Assembly: GCA_016705695.1 (NCBI GenBank)
Contig: JADJLA010000004.1
Location: forward strand, 242,104-306,103
DNA from: Sphingobacteriaceae bacterium
Lineage (GTDB): Bacteria; Bacteroidota; Bacteroidia; B-17B0; Aurantibacillaceae
Direction: 5' to 3'
DNA length: 64,000 nt
The notes under the pieces were generated by a model. The model was not told the origin of the DNA and searched no databases. It worked only from the letters and a program-made list of their open reading frames with translations. Within the stretch, counting starts at the first letter, position 1; the number at the start of each line of letters is the position of its first letter. Shown here piece after piece: positions 9,521 through 17,702 of the stretch. Made by a program: the position numbers and the translations under genes.

Positions 9521-10549
9521 ATGATCGATCGCAGAAACTTTATACTTGAGACAGGAATGTTGGCCTGCTCCGGACTTGTGTTAGGGGGAAATTCACTTGC
9601 AGAACTGCGTTTATCTGATATAAAACGCATTAAACCAAAAGCGCTAAAAGCCGGAGATACAATTGCGATCACCTCCCCTGCCGGTGCCGTTTGGGATGAA
9701 GCTCAAATAGAAACTTTTTCTAACATTTTAAAAGGCTTTGGATTCAATATCATCTTAGGAAAAACATTAAAAGAAAAGCACGGATATTTTGCGGGCACAG
9801 ATGTATTAAGAGCAAATGAATTGAACGACTTGTTTGCCAATAAAAAGATAAAAGGCATTTTTTGCATGAAAGGTGGTTGGGGTTGCGCGCGTTTATTGGA
9901 TAAATTAGATTACAAGATCATAAAAGAAAATCCAAAAGTACTTATAGGATTTAGCGATATCACTACTCTGTTAATTGCCATTACCACAAAAACAGGATTG
10001 ATCACGTATCACGGTCCTGTTGGTAATTCGGGCTGGAATGACTTTACAAAGAATTCATTTATAAATGTGGTGCAAAACACAAAACCATATACGTTTGAAG
10101 CAAATCCTGCAAATGAAGATGCGATCTTAACCATTAATTCAGGAAAAGCTAACGGAGAATTAGTTGGTGGAAATTTAACCGTACTAACTTCTATAATTGG
10201 TAGCGGCTATTTACCCGATTGGAAAGGAAAGATCTTATTTTTAGAAGAAGCGAAAGAAGAGCCTTACAGCATCGATAGAATGTTGACGCAATTAAAATTG
10301 AGCGGCGTTCTAGATTCAGTAAATGGGATCATATTTGGAAAATGCGCTAAATGTTTGGCTGAAGAGCCTTTGAAGTCGTTTACACTCAATGAAGTATTAT
10401 TGCAACACTTCAAACCATTAAAAATTCCTGTTTTCTTTGGTGCCATGATAGGCCATATAGAAAATAAACTAACTGTTCCTATTGGTATTAAAGCAAGCAT
10501 TGATGCTGACAAAGGAACAATTAGTTTATTAGAATCAAGTGTTTATTAA
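9521..10549 (+). CDS. LD-carboxypeptidase (peptidase family S66)
   Basis: 342 aa. Family S66 serine peptidases cleave the L,D bond of peptidoglycan tetrapeptides (LdcA) or act on microcin C (MccF). The sequence has the N-terminal IAITSPAG motif, MKGGWGCARLLD, and nucleophile Ser145 in GFSDITTLL; GELVGGNLTVL and LFLEEAKEEPYSIDR lie in the second domain. The N-terminus DRRNF plus a hydrophobic stretch to residue 23 looks like a twin-arginine or Sec signal, so it probably works in the periplasm in cell-wall recycling. Its 3' end overlaps the convergent DUF1761 gene by 4 bases. Confidence 0.88.
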   Translation: MIDRRNFILETGMLACSGLVLGGNSLAELRLSDIKRIKPKALKAGDTIAITSPAGAVWDEAQIETFSNILKGFGFNIILGKTLKEKHGYFAGTDVLRANELNDLFANKKIKGIFCMKGGWGCARLLDKLDYKIIKENPKVLIGFSDITTLLIAITTKTGLITYHGPVGNSGWNDFTKNSFINVVQNTKPYTFEANPANEDAILTINSGKANGELVGGNLTVLTSIIGSGYLPDWKGKILFLEEAKEEPYSIDRMLTQLKLSGVLDSVNGIIFGKCAKCLAEEPLKSFTLNEVLLQHFKPLKIPVFFGAMIGHIENKLTVPIGIKASIDADKGTISLLESSVY

Positions 10550-11049
10550 TCTGCCCAACCGCAAACAATACCACCCATTACCATCATGGTAATGATCCAG
10601 TAACCACAATTGATGGCAATGTATTTAAATCCTTTTCTTTCAAACATTGCGTTTGTTCCAAGTATTGGTAAAGCGATCAATACCCCGCCAAGCGCTCCGT
10701 GCAACATGCCATGTTTGAAGGTTCTGAAATTAAGTTCGTTTTTAGTTATAAAATTAGTAAACCATTTTCCTAATTCTGAATTAGGATTATTTATAGTTGG
10801 ATCTCCTGTTAATGTTGAATAAACCCCTAATTGATGAATAGTCATGCCTATCAAAGAGCTTGCTAACAGAAAACTAAGGACTAATGAAACGCCAAAGATC
10901 ACGGCCATATTCGCGCCTTTCATTTTTTCGTCGGTAACACCGGCCGCAATTTGCCAAGCTTTTCCAAATACTTTTGGATTATACCAAATAAAGCCCATTA
11001 TCATAGGGACTAAGGCTGCTACCAGAACAGCAATAAAATTTATGTGCAT
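10546..11049 (-). CDS. DUF1761 family integral membrane protein
   Basis: About 167 aa from ATG 11049 (MHINFIAVLVAALVPMIMG). An upstream ATG at 11118 would add a hydrophilic 23-residue stretch and is less likely. Four hydrophobic segments are visible, and the first is followed by WYNPKVFGKAW, typical of DUF1761. The family has no established function. The gene ends head-to-head with the LD-carboxypeptidase gene. Confidence 0.75.
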   Translation of the reverse strand: MHINFIAVLVAALVPMIMGFIWYNPKVFGKAWQIAAGVTDEKMKGANMAVIFGVSLVLSFLLASSLIGMTIHQLGVYSTLTGDPTINNPNSELGKWFTNFITKNELNFRTFKHGMLHGALGGVLIALPILGTNAMFERKGFKYIAINCGYWIITMMVMGGIVCGWAD

Positions 11050-11153
11050 AGTTTTTGTGGTTTTTAGTTTATCAAATTTAGCAGCTTTAGAATTCAAATC
11101 GTTACCGCTCATAAGCATATATTAACCATTAATAGTTTATCTTTGTTGATAGA

Positions 11154-12815
11154 ATGAAGGTTCTTCTTACCACATTAAACGCAAAATATATTCATACAAA
11201 CTTGGCAATTCGCCTATTGTATGAGCTTAACAAGCAATACGATGGATTGCGCTGGAAGGAGTTTACCATTAAGGAGGGTAAAAACGATATTGCCGAACAT
11301 TGTAAGGATTTTGACATCGTTGCCTTTAGTTGCTATATATGGAATATTACTCAAACTTTAGAAACGGCAGCAATTATTAAAGCAATGAGCCCGAATGTGA
11401 AAATTCTTCTGGGAGGACCCGAAGTTAGCTACGATTGGGAAGATGTGATATGCAGAGATGAAGTTGACATGATCATTGCCGGAGAAGGGGAAATTCCTTT
11501 TGAAACATTACTTGCTTCGTATCCAAATTTAAAACCAATTCCCGGATTGATCTGGAAAAACGGAACTGAAGTAAAACAAAACATCAAAGCAACAACGTTT
11601 GATATTACAAGGTATAAAGACATTATGCCTTACGCCACCGATAAAGTAGAAAGCTTAAATGATAAAGTATTATACATAGAAACGTCGCGGGGCTGCCCTT
11701 ACAAATGCGAATTTTGTTTAGCAAGCTTAGATAATAAAGTAAGATACTTACCGGATGCACATATCAAAAGCACTTTATTGTATTTAATGGAGAATGGTAA
11801 GACCATTAAATTTTTGGATAGGACATTTAATATGAAAAGGGATTTTACCTTGGATATTTTCCAATTCATATTAGACCATTATAAGCCGGGGAATATTTTT
11901 CAGTTTGAGATCACCGCCGATATTTTACATCCCGATATCATCAAATTCATAAATGAAAAGGCGCCAAAGGATCTTTTCCGATTTGAAATTGGGATTCAAA
12001 CCGTAAATCAAAAAGCAAATTTAGAAGTTGGCCGCAAGCAAAACTTCGAAAAAACAAAAAGCATCATTAAACAAGTAGAAGATAAAGTTGAATTACACCT
12101 GGATCTTATTGTTGGAATGGCTTTAGATCATTACGAAGATATTAAATACAGTTTTGAAGAAACCTTTAAATTGTTTGCTCCCGAATTGCAATTGGGCTTT
12201 TTAAAATTTTTAAAAGGAACACCTTTGCGTTACAAGGCCGAACAACACGGGTTTAAATTTGATCTCCTTCCACCCTATCAGATCATTGAAAGTAATTATT
12301 TATCGAATGAGCAGCTACGTTCTATTGAAAAATTAGAGCATATGCTTGAAATATACTGGAATAACAAGCGCGCGCAAAACACGCTTCGCTATATTTGTAA
12401 TACGTACAGCATATTTGATTTTTTGCTAGGACTTGGCGAATTTTTTGGTCAGAAAAAAGATTTTCATAAATACACACTTCCTGACGTATTTGATATTATT
12501 ACTCAGTTCTCTGAACAAGAATATCCTAATGATACCATTTTAAAACAATTGATCGCCGTAGATTATTATTTGCACTTTAAAGTAAAACCAAAAGAATTAT
12601 TTATGAGCGATATGCCCAAACAAAATAAGTTTGAAGTGATCGATCGTTTAAAATTGGATCATCATAAATACCGTTTTATTATTTTACCGCTAGATTTTAA
12701 TTTTGAGAAGGTGGTGAATAAGAATATTATCGATCGCACCCCTCAAAATCTCATTATTCAGTATAATGGACAAACCAAGGCCCAACTGGTAAAACCTGAG
12801 GCTGCTTTAGGCTAA
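11154..12815 (+). CDS. B12-binding domain radical SAM protein (DUF4080-like)
   Basis: 553 aa in three parts. An N-terminal cobalamin-binding-like Rossmann domain covers about 1-120 (LLTTLNAKYIHTNLAIR, ILLGGPEVSYDWE). The radical SAM core has its iron-sulfur motif CPYKCEFC at Cys181, Cys185 and Cys188 and runs to about 370. A C-terminal DUF4080-like region follows. These proteins use S-adenosylmethionine and a 4Fe-4S cluster for radical chemistry; the substrate here is unknown. A TATCTTTG box (11138-11145) lies just upstream, without a clear -33 partner. Confidence 0.85.
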   Translation: MKVLLTTLNAKYIHTNLAIRLLYELNKQYDGLRWKEFTIKEGKNDIAEHCKDFDIVAFSCYIWNITQTLETAAIIKAMSPNVKILLGGPEVSYDWEDVICRDEVDMIIAGEGEIPFETLLASYPNLKPIPGLIWKNGTEVKQNIKATTFDITRYKDIMPYATDKVESLNDKVLYIETSRGCPYKCEFCLASLDNKVRYLPDAHIKSTLLYLMENGKTIKFLDRTFNMKRDFTLDIFQFILDHYKPGNIFQFEITADILHPDIIKFINEKAPKDLFRFEIGIQTVNQKANLEVGRKQNFEKTKSIIKQVEDKVELHLDLIVGMALDHYEDIKYSFEETFKLFAPELQLGFLKFLKGTPLRYKAEQHGFKFDLLPPYQIIESNYLSNEQLRSIEKLEHMLEIYWNNKRAQNTLRYICNTYSIFDFLLGLGEFFGQKKDFHKYTLPDVFDIITQFSEQEYPNDTILKQLIAVDYYLHFKVKPKELFMSDMPKQNKFEVIDRLKLDHHKYRFIILPLDFNFEKVVNKNIIDRTPQNLIIQYNGQTKAQLVKPEAALG

Positions 12816-12860
12816 AAGTACTTGGTTAACCCAAAGTAATTCCTCAGTATTTAAGGTCAT

Positions 12861-12890
12861 TTGTTCAAAGAGAATTTATTACTATATTTA
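12861..12890 (+). promoter_or_regulatory. putative Bacteroidota-type promoter for the SpoIIE phosphatase gene
   Basis: TTG at 12861-12863, a 19-base spacer and TATATTTA at 12883-12890 (one mismatch to TAnnTTTG). The start codon at 12899 leaves only a very short leader. Confidence 0.4.
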
Positions 12891-12898
12891 AAGGGCTA

Positions 12899-14335
12899 AT
12901 GGAAGACATAAGTATATCACCCGAAGCGGTTAAAAAGGAGTTCACCAGATCAACCGAGCGCTTTCACGTTATTACGTGTTGGGTAGGTCTTTTATTGAAT
13001 TTAGTTTGGTTTGTTAGCGATATTTTTGTTCTACCCGATCATTGGAAACAATTTTTTGAATTCAGAATTGCCGTTTCAGGTATTGCTGTTATTTTACTTC
13101 TCACAAAAAAATGGACAAAACTTGATATTTACGCCTGCATGTTTGTTTTGGTATTGGGTATCTCCATTCAAAACTCTTATATGTGGAGTGTCATGGATCT
13201 GGCTCACTTACAACAACACGCATTTGCATATATGGTTCTTTTTATTGGCGTTGGAATGTTGGTTTTATGGGATATTTGGTATTCGATCATCATTTTAGTT
13301 GCCACCGTTATAAGCAATATTGTTTTTTATAAAGCTTATAGCGAGTTAACCGTTGATCAATTCGTTATAAGCGGAGGATTACTCGTATTAACCGTTGCTA
13401 TTTTTTGCGTATTCCTTATTCGTACGCGTTATCGTTTAACAATGAATGAGATCAAAAGCCGCTTAGAACTTGCCAAATCAAAAGAGATCATTGAAATGGA
13501 GAATGTGGTGATAAGCAAACAAAAAGAAGAGTTGTTTGATAAGAATAAAGAGATCACCGACAGTATTAACTATGCCAAACGAATTCAAAGCTCGCTCATT
13601 CCAAAGGAAAATGAATTTACTAAGTCATTCAAAGATAGTTTTGTTCTTTTTAAACCAAAGGATATTGTAAGCGGCGATTTTTATTGGATCTACGAAAAGA
13701 ATAATAAAGTTTACTACGCCACAGCAGATTGTACAGGACATGGAGTTCCCGGTGGTTTTATGACCATGTTAGGCCTTTCATTCTTGGAAGAAATTGTTTC
13801 GTTAGATGTTGCACAAAACCCTGCAGATATTTTAAATATCATTCGCGACAAGATCGTAAGTACACTAAGGCAAACCGGAAGCGCTGAGGAAAACAAAGAC
13901 GGAATGGATGTTGTATTATGTTGTGTTGACAAAGAGAAGTTGAAACTTACTTATGCAGCGGCCAACAATTCGTTCTATATTCTCAGAAAAGATGAGAAAA
14001 TGGAATACACATTGATAGAAAATAAAGGTGATAAACAGCCTTGCGGATTTTTTCCTGATCCGCAGCCATTTACTTTACGCGAGGTAGAATTAAAAAAGGA
14101 TGATATCATTTATACATTAACCGATGGTTATCCTGATCAGTTTGGCGGTAAAACAAAAGAGATCCGCAAAGCGGGTGGAAAAAAATTCCGTTACAAAGCT
14201 TTAGAAATGCTGTTGATCCAAAATTGTGAATTACCTTTTGCTAAACAAAAAGATCTTCTTAATCAAGCTGTAGAAGAATGGCGCGGTGAATTAGATCAAG
14301 TGGATGATATCCTTATTATAGGGGTGAAAATATAA
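12899..14335 (+). CDS. Membrane-anchored SpoIIE-family (PP2C-like) protein phosphatase
   Basis: 478 aa. The N-terminal half (about 25-180) holds five to six transmembrane helices. A coiled-coil linker (about 190-225, ending KEITDSINYAKRIQSSLIP) leads to a SpoIIE/PPM phosphatase domain with metal-binding Asp residues in VSGDFYW and YATADCTGHGVPGGFM. The helix plus INYAKRIQ linker is a common Bacteroidota arrangement. Likely a sensor-phosphatase controlling an anti-sigma-antagonist type switch, though no STAS or anti-sigma gene is adjacent. A hairpin follows the stop. Confidence 0.88.
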   Translation: MEDISISPEAVKKEFTRSTERFHVITCWVGLLLNLVWFVSDIFVLPDHWKQFFEFRIAVSGIAVILLLTKKWTKLDIYACMFVLVLGISIQNSYMWSVMDLAHLQQHAFAYMVLFIGVGMLVLWDIWYSIIILVATVISNIVFYKAYSELTVDQFVISGGLLVLTVAIFCVFLIRTRYRLTMNEIKSRLELAKSKEIIEMENVVISKQKEELFDKNKEITDSINYAKRIQSSLIPKENEFTKSFKDSFVLFKPKDIVSGDFYWIYEKNNKVYYATADCTGHGVPGGFMTMLGLSFLEEIVSLDVAQNPADILNIIRDKIVSTLRQTGSAEENKDGMDVVLCCVDKEKLKLTYAAANNSFYILRKDEKMEYTLIENKGDKQPCGFFPDPQPFTLREVELKKDDIIYTLTDGYPDQFGGKTKEIRKAGGKKFRYKALEMLLIQNCELPFAKQKDLLNQAVEEWRGELDQVDDILIIGVKI

Positions 14336-14357
14336 AAGCCACATTTCTGTAGCTTTT
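14334..14357 (+). terminator. possible terminator after the SpoIIE phosphatase gene
   Basis: A hairpin with arms AAAAGC and GCTTTT (plus an inner AC/GT pair) begins at the stop codon. The T tract is short, so confidence is moderate. Confidence 0.4.
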
Positions 14358-14445
14358 AATTCAATATTCCTAAGTCCGAATGACGAAGTTGGAGTGACGA
14401 AGCTAAACACACAGATTCGTACTTCTACCTTCGTAGATCGTACTT

Positions 14446-16218
14446 CTAATAGATCATCACTTTCTTTACTTCGCTTAAGCTCTTGCCTTTTATTTGTAGT
14501 AAATAAATTCCCTTAGGCAATCCTTGAATATTTAGATCCTTACTGCAACAATCTTTATTTAAACTTTCTTCTATTACAACTTGTCCTAAACTATTGATCA
14601 ACTTCAATGTTGCATCTTCAGCTTTAATATCATTGTATTTTACTGTTAAGTGATCAGAAGCAGGATTAGGATAAACTACAAGGTTGAAATTATTAGAATT
14701 TTGCTCTTTAATCCCAACATTTAGTGCGGCAGTACCTGAAACCACAAAATCATAACTGCTTTCACTATAGTCGTTACTAAATAAATGGATCAAAGCGGTT
14801 TTTGTTCCTACAGTTAATGGTGCAAACTGAACACTTAATATCTGAGCTCCTGATGGAGAAACAGTAAATGGTGTTGATGGACCAACAATAGAAAATAGAG
14901 AAGCATCTGCCCCGGTAATAGTGATCGAAGAAACATTTAAGCTTGCTAAACCGGTATTTTGAACGATAAAATTATTGGTGGCACTTGCAGTAATGATCAC
15001 CGATCCAAAATCAGTATTGTTGGTGGTTGCTGTTGAAACTGATCCGTCGGGAATATTTACCGAATTACCAATAATATTTATCTCCGGATTAGAATACAAA
15101 TGTGTATTCATAACAAAAATTCCATTGTGACGGTCTAATGCAAAAACACTTTTACTTGGAAACCATGGGTAAAGTCCCCATTGCCCATTATAATTTGCGC
15201 CGCCCGGCCAGGTATTATTATTACCGCCGCTTACAGGGTAAGTATCAAAATATCCTGCTAAAAATGGTGCGTTTGGATTAGAGATATCCCAAAGTTGTGT
15301 TCCATCCTGATAAGCACTTACAAGACAGTATTGATCTGTTAACATAAATGGATTGTGTGGTGTAGTTAAAGGGAATTGATTTGCAGTGGCTGTAACAACA
15401 ATATTCGACAAATTGGTAACGTCTAATACCTTTATTGGTAAACTCGCCGGAACTTCGTCTAACATAACCAAATTTTGTCCATTTGGAGTTAACGCAGTGG
15501 CGTGATTATAACCTGAGCCCGGATAAGTTACTAAGGATCCTAATTGCGTGAAGGTATTTGCTGCTGTAAATTTATATACGTAAAGTCCTTGGTATGCCGC
15601 AGAAGCATAAACGGTATCATTTCTCACAAACGAATCGTGAACATAAGTGATACTTGGATAATCTTGATTCAAACGACGTAATAATACAGGTGCTGTTGGT
15701 GTTGCTAAACTGTAAACATCCAAACTGCTGGTAGTATTATTACTATAAGTAACACCTGATACATATAATTTATTGCCATCGATCCAAGCTGCGTGGCCAC
15801 GACGGAATAGATCCATATTCTGACTCACCAAAGTAACTGTGGCAGGCAAAGTACTCATATCAAAAATCTGTAAACCTAAAGTTCCGGCACCATTATCGTT
15901 CACCACATATAAGTAATTCTTATAACTCTTCATTTCGCGCCAGTTACCATTACCATTCACTGCAGGATAAAATGCACAAACCGTAGGTGTATACGGATTA
16001 GTAATGTCAACAAAATAAGTTCCTGTTATTGAACCTGCAATTGCATATTCTTTGTCGTTCAAAGTATCTGTCCAACCCCAACAACCCGAATATTTAATAC
16101 CGGCGCCCACTTCAGGACTGATATTGCTTACAAGCGTAAAATTTGAAGCGGCAAATTGCGCAGATAAATTGGCAATGCTTAAACAAACGAATAAAAGTAG
16201 AAAGTAGATTTTTTTCAT
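14446..16218 (-). CDS. T9SS-secreted choice-of-anchor B/D protein
   Basis: 590 aa. Signal peptide 1-20 (ending NLSAQ). A choice-of-anchor B domain of LVIVP-like beta-propeller repeats covers about 25-375 (CWGWTDTLNDKEYAIAG, FVDITNPYTP, GLQIFDMST). An immunoglobulin-like choice-of-anchor D domain spans about 390-495 (NFIVQNTGLASLNVSSITI). A type A sorting domain closes it (VYPNPASDHLTV, LPKGIYLLQIKG, KKVMIY). It should cross the outer membrane by T9SS. The ligand or enzymatic role is unknown. Confidence 0.88.
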   Translation of the reverse strand: MKKIYFLLLFVCLSIANLSAQFAASNFTLVSNISPEVGAGIKYSGCWGWTDTLNDKEYAIAGSITGTYFVDITNPYTPTVCAFYPAVNGNGNWREMKSYKNYLYVVNDNGAGTLGLQIFDMSTLPATVTLVSQNMDLFRRGHAAWIDGNKLYVSGVTYSNNTTSSLDVYSLATPTAPVLLRRLNQDYPSITYVHDSFVRNDTVYASAAYQGLYVYKFTAANTFTQLGSLVTYPGSGYNHATALTPNGQNLVMLDEVPASLPIKVLDVTNLSNIVVTATANQFPLTTPHNPFMLTDQYCLVSAYQDGTQLWDISNPNAPFLAGYFDTYPVSGGNNNTWPGGANYNGQWGLYPWFPSKSVFALDRHNGIFVMNTHLYSNPEINIIGNSVNIPDGSVSTATTNNTDFGSVIITASATNNFIVQNTGLASLNVSSITITGADASLFSIVGPSTPFTVSPSGAQILSVQFAPLTVGTKTALIHLFSNDYSESSYDFVVSGTAALNVGIKEQNSNNFNLVVYPNPASDHLTVKYNDIKAEDATLKLINSLGQVVIEESLNKDCCSKDLNIQGLPKGIYLLQIKGKSLSEVKKVMIY

Positions 16219-16243
16219 TCTTAATATTTTTTTAGATGAGTAG

Positions 16244-16273
16244 TAAATATAGTCCTTCTCTTTGTAAAAACAA
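16244..16273 (-). promoter_or_regulatory. putative promoter of the T9SS choice-of-anchor gene
   Basis: On the minus strand TTG (16273-16271), a 19-base spacer and TATATTTA (16251-16244). It lies just upstream of the gene starting at 16218 and shares bases with the terminator tail of the SPFH gene. Confidence 0.45.
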
Positions 16274-16299
16274 AACGGAGACCTAAATTGGTCTCCGTT
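16266..16299 (-). terminator. intrinsic terminator of the SPFH-GYF gene
   Basis: A perfect 10-bp stem (AACGGAGACC / GGTCTCCGTT) with a 6-base loop. Read on the minus strand it is followed by TTTTGTTTTT, 20 bases after the stop at 16319. Confidence 0.85.
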
Positions 16300-16318
16300 A
16301 ATTTTTATCTAATTCCAT

Positions 16319-17316
16319 TTAAACTAGTGGCGGCGGCACTGCAGCAAACAAAGCAGCCAATTCAGCTTGCCCTTCGGCAGCTCCCCAGGCAGCCATTCCG
16401 GTTTTCCAAACCTGAGTTGTGCGAGTTAATTGCCCGCTTGCAACCATTGCTTTTAATTGGTCAATTCCAAAAGGACCGGCTTGTGCGCCGTTTACAGCCA
16501 CATGAAATTGAGTTAACGGTGGCGGTACATTATTTTGGGCCATTGAATTACCCATCATATTTGTTACCATGTTGCCCATTCCCATACCAACCCCCATTCC
16601 TACTCCCATCCCACCAATTCCTTGTTTTTTGCAGCATCTCCAATAGCATTTGCTGTATTGAACTGCGCTAATTTTTGCATATCAATGGCATTTAAACGAG
16701 AATAATTGAAAATTTCTTTCTTCAATTCCTCAGGCATTGATACATTCTCAACTAAGAATTTTGTAATAGTTAATCCGTACTCTAAAAAATCTTCGTTCAA
16801 CTTTGTTTGTCCTAATTTTGAAAGTTCGTCCATGTTAGCAGCAAACTTTTCAATAGGAATATTTCCTTCTCCAACGGCGTCGGTAAATTTAGTAACAATT
16901 AAACTCTTCACACGAAAAGCAAAACTTCCAAAAGAACGCACTTCAATAAAACCAAAACGTGGATCGCTTAAAGTGATAGGATTTTTTGTTCCCCACTTTT
17001 GATCAATGAATTGTTTGGTGCTTATAAAAAACACATCGGCTTTGAACGGACTATTAAATCCATATTTCCAACCTTTTAATGTACTCATGATCGGCATATT
17101 TTGCGTTTCTAAAGTGTACATACCCGGCTGAAATACATCAGCAATTTTTCCTTCGTTCATAAAAACAGCTACCTGGCTTTCGCGCACGGTTAGCTTTGCT
17201 CCCATTTTTATCTCGTTTTGATAGCGTGGAAATTTCCAAACGATCGTGTTATTAGAACTATCAACCCATTCAATGATGTCGATGAATTCATTTTTCAGTT
17301 TATCAAATAATCCCAT
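16319..17316 (-). CDS. SPFH domain - GYF_2 protein (YdjI/virion-core-like), frame broken near 16620
   Basis: Start at ATG 17316 (MGLFDKLKNEFIDIIEWVD). Residues 1-230 form an SPFH/band-7-like domain of the soluble YdjI/virion-core type (VWKFPRYQNEIKMGAKLTV, NEGKIADVFQPGMYTLET). A Gly/Met-rich spacer of GMGVGMG-type repeats follows, then a GYF_2 domain (FHVAVNGAQAGPFGIDQL, QVWKTGMAAWG). The reading frame breaks after AAKNK. Adding one base near 16620 gives GIGGMGVG and a 332-aa protein of normal architecture. Such proteins form cytoplasmic or membrane-associated scaffolds; the partner is unknown. Confidence 0.85.
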
Positions 17317-17379
17317 GGTTAAAATTTTGAAGTATAAATTTAGTGAAAAAAAATATAGCCACAAAGTGAGTATTCCCGT

Positions 17380-17700
17380 TTAAATTGCCACGGAGACACC
17401 AAGGCACGGTTTGTCAATCCCATTTTTTTAACACGGAGGCACCAAGACACGGTTTATGTCCCGTAGGGACATACTATTATTAGAAAATCCATTAAGAAAA
17501 CAACAGAGCTCCGTAGGAGCGACCTATTTATCTAAAAATTATCCAATAAATAGGTCACCCCTACGGGGTTCTAATATTCCTATGTAATTTTTCTAATGAT
17601 AGTTGGCTCCTACGGAGCCATTAGATTAAACCGTGTCTCGTGTTTAAATTATGCATTTAGAATATAAAACCGTGTCTTGGTGCCTCCGTGTTTAAAACAA
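17380..17700. repeat. cluster of intergenic inverted repeats
   Basis: A 25-base arm at 17431-17455 (ACACGGAGGCACCAAGACAC and five more bases) has an exact inverted copy at 17667-17691. Inside, GACCTATTTAT near 17520 pairs with ATAAATAGGTC near 17546, and several CCGTAGGG/CTCCGTAGGAG-type units occur in both directions. A weaker copy of the outer unit precedes the left arm. No ORF or transposase is present. This fills the gap between the SPFH and AddB-like genes. Confidence 0.7.
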
Positions 17701-17702
17701 GG

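Noticed and set aside
11138..11145. Full promoter for the radical SAM gene
   Set aside because: TATCTTTG is a good -7 box but there is no TTG at 17-23 bases upstream.
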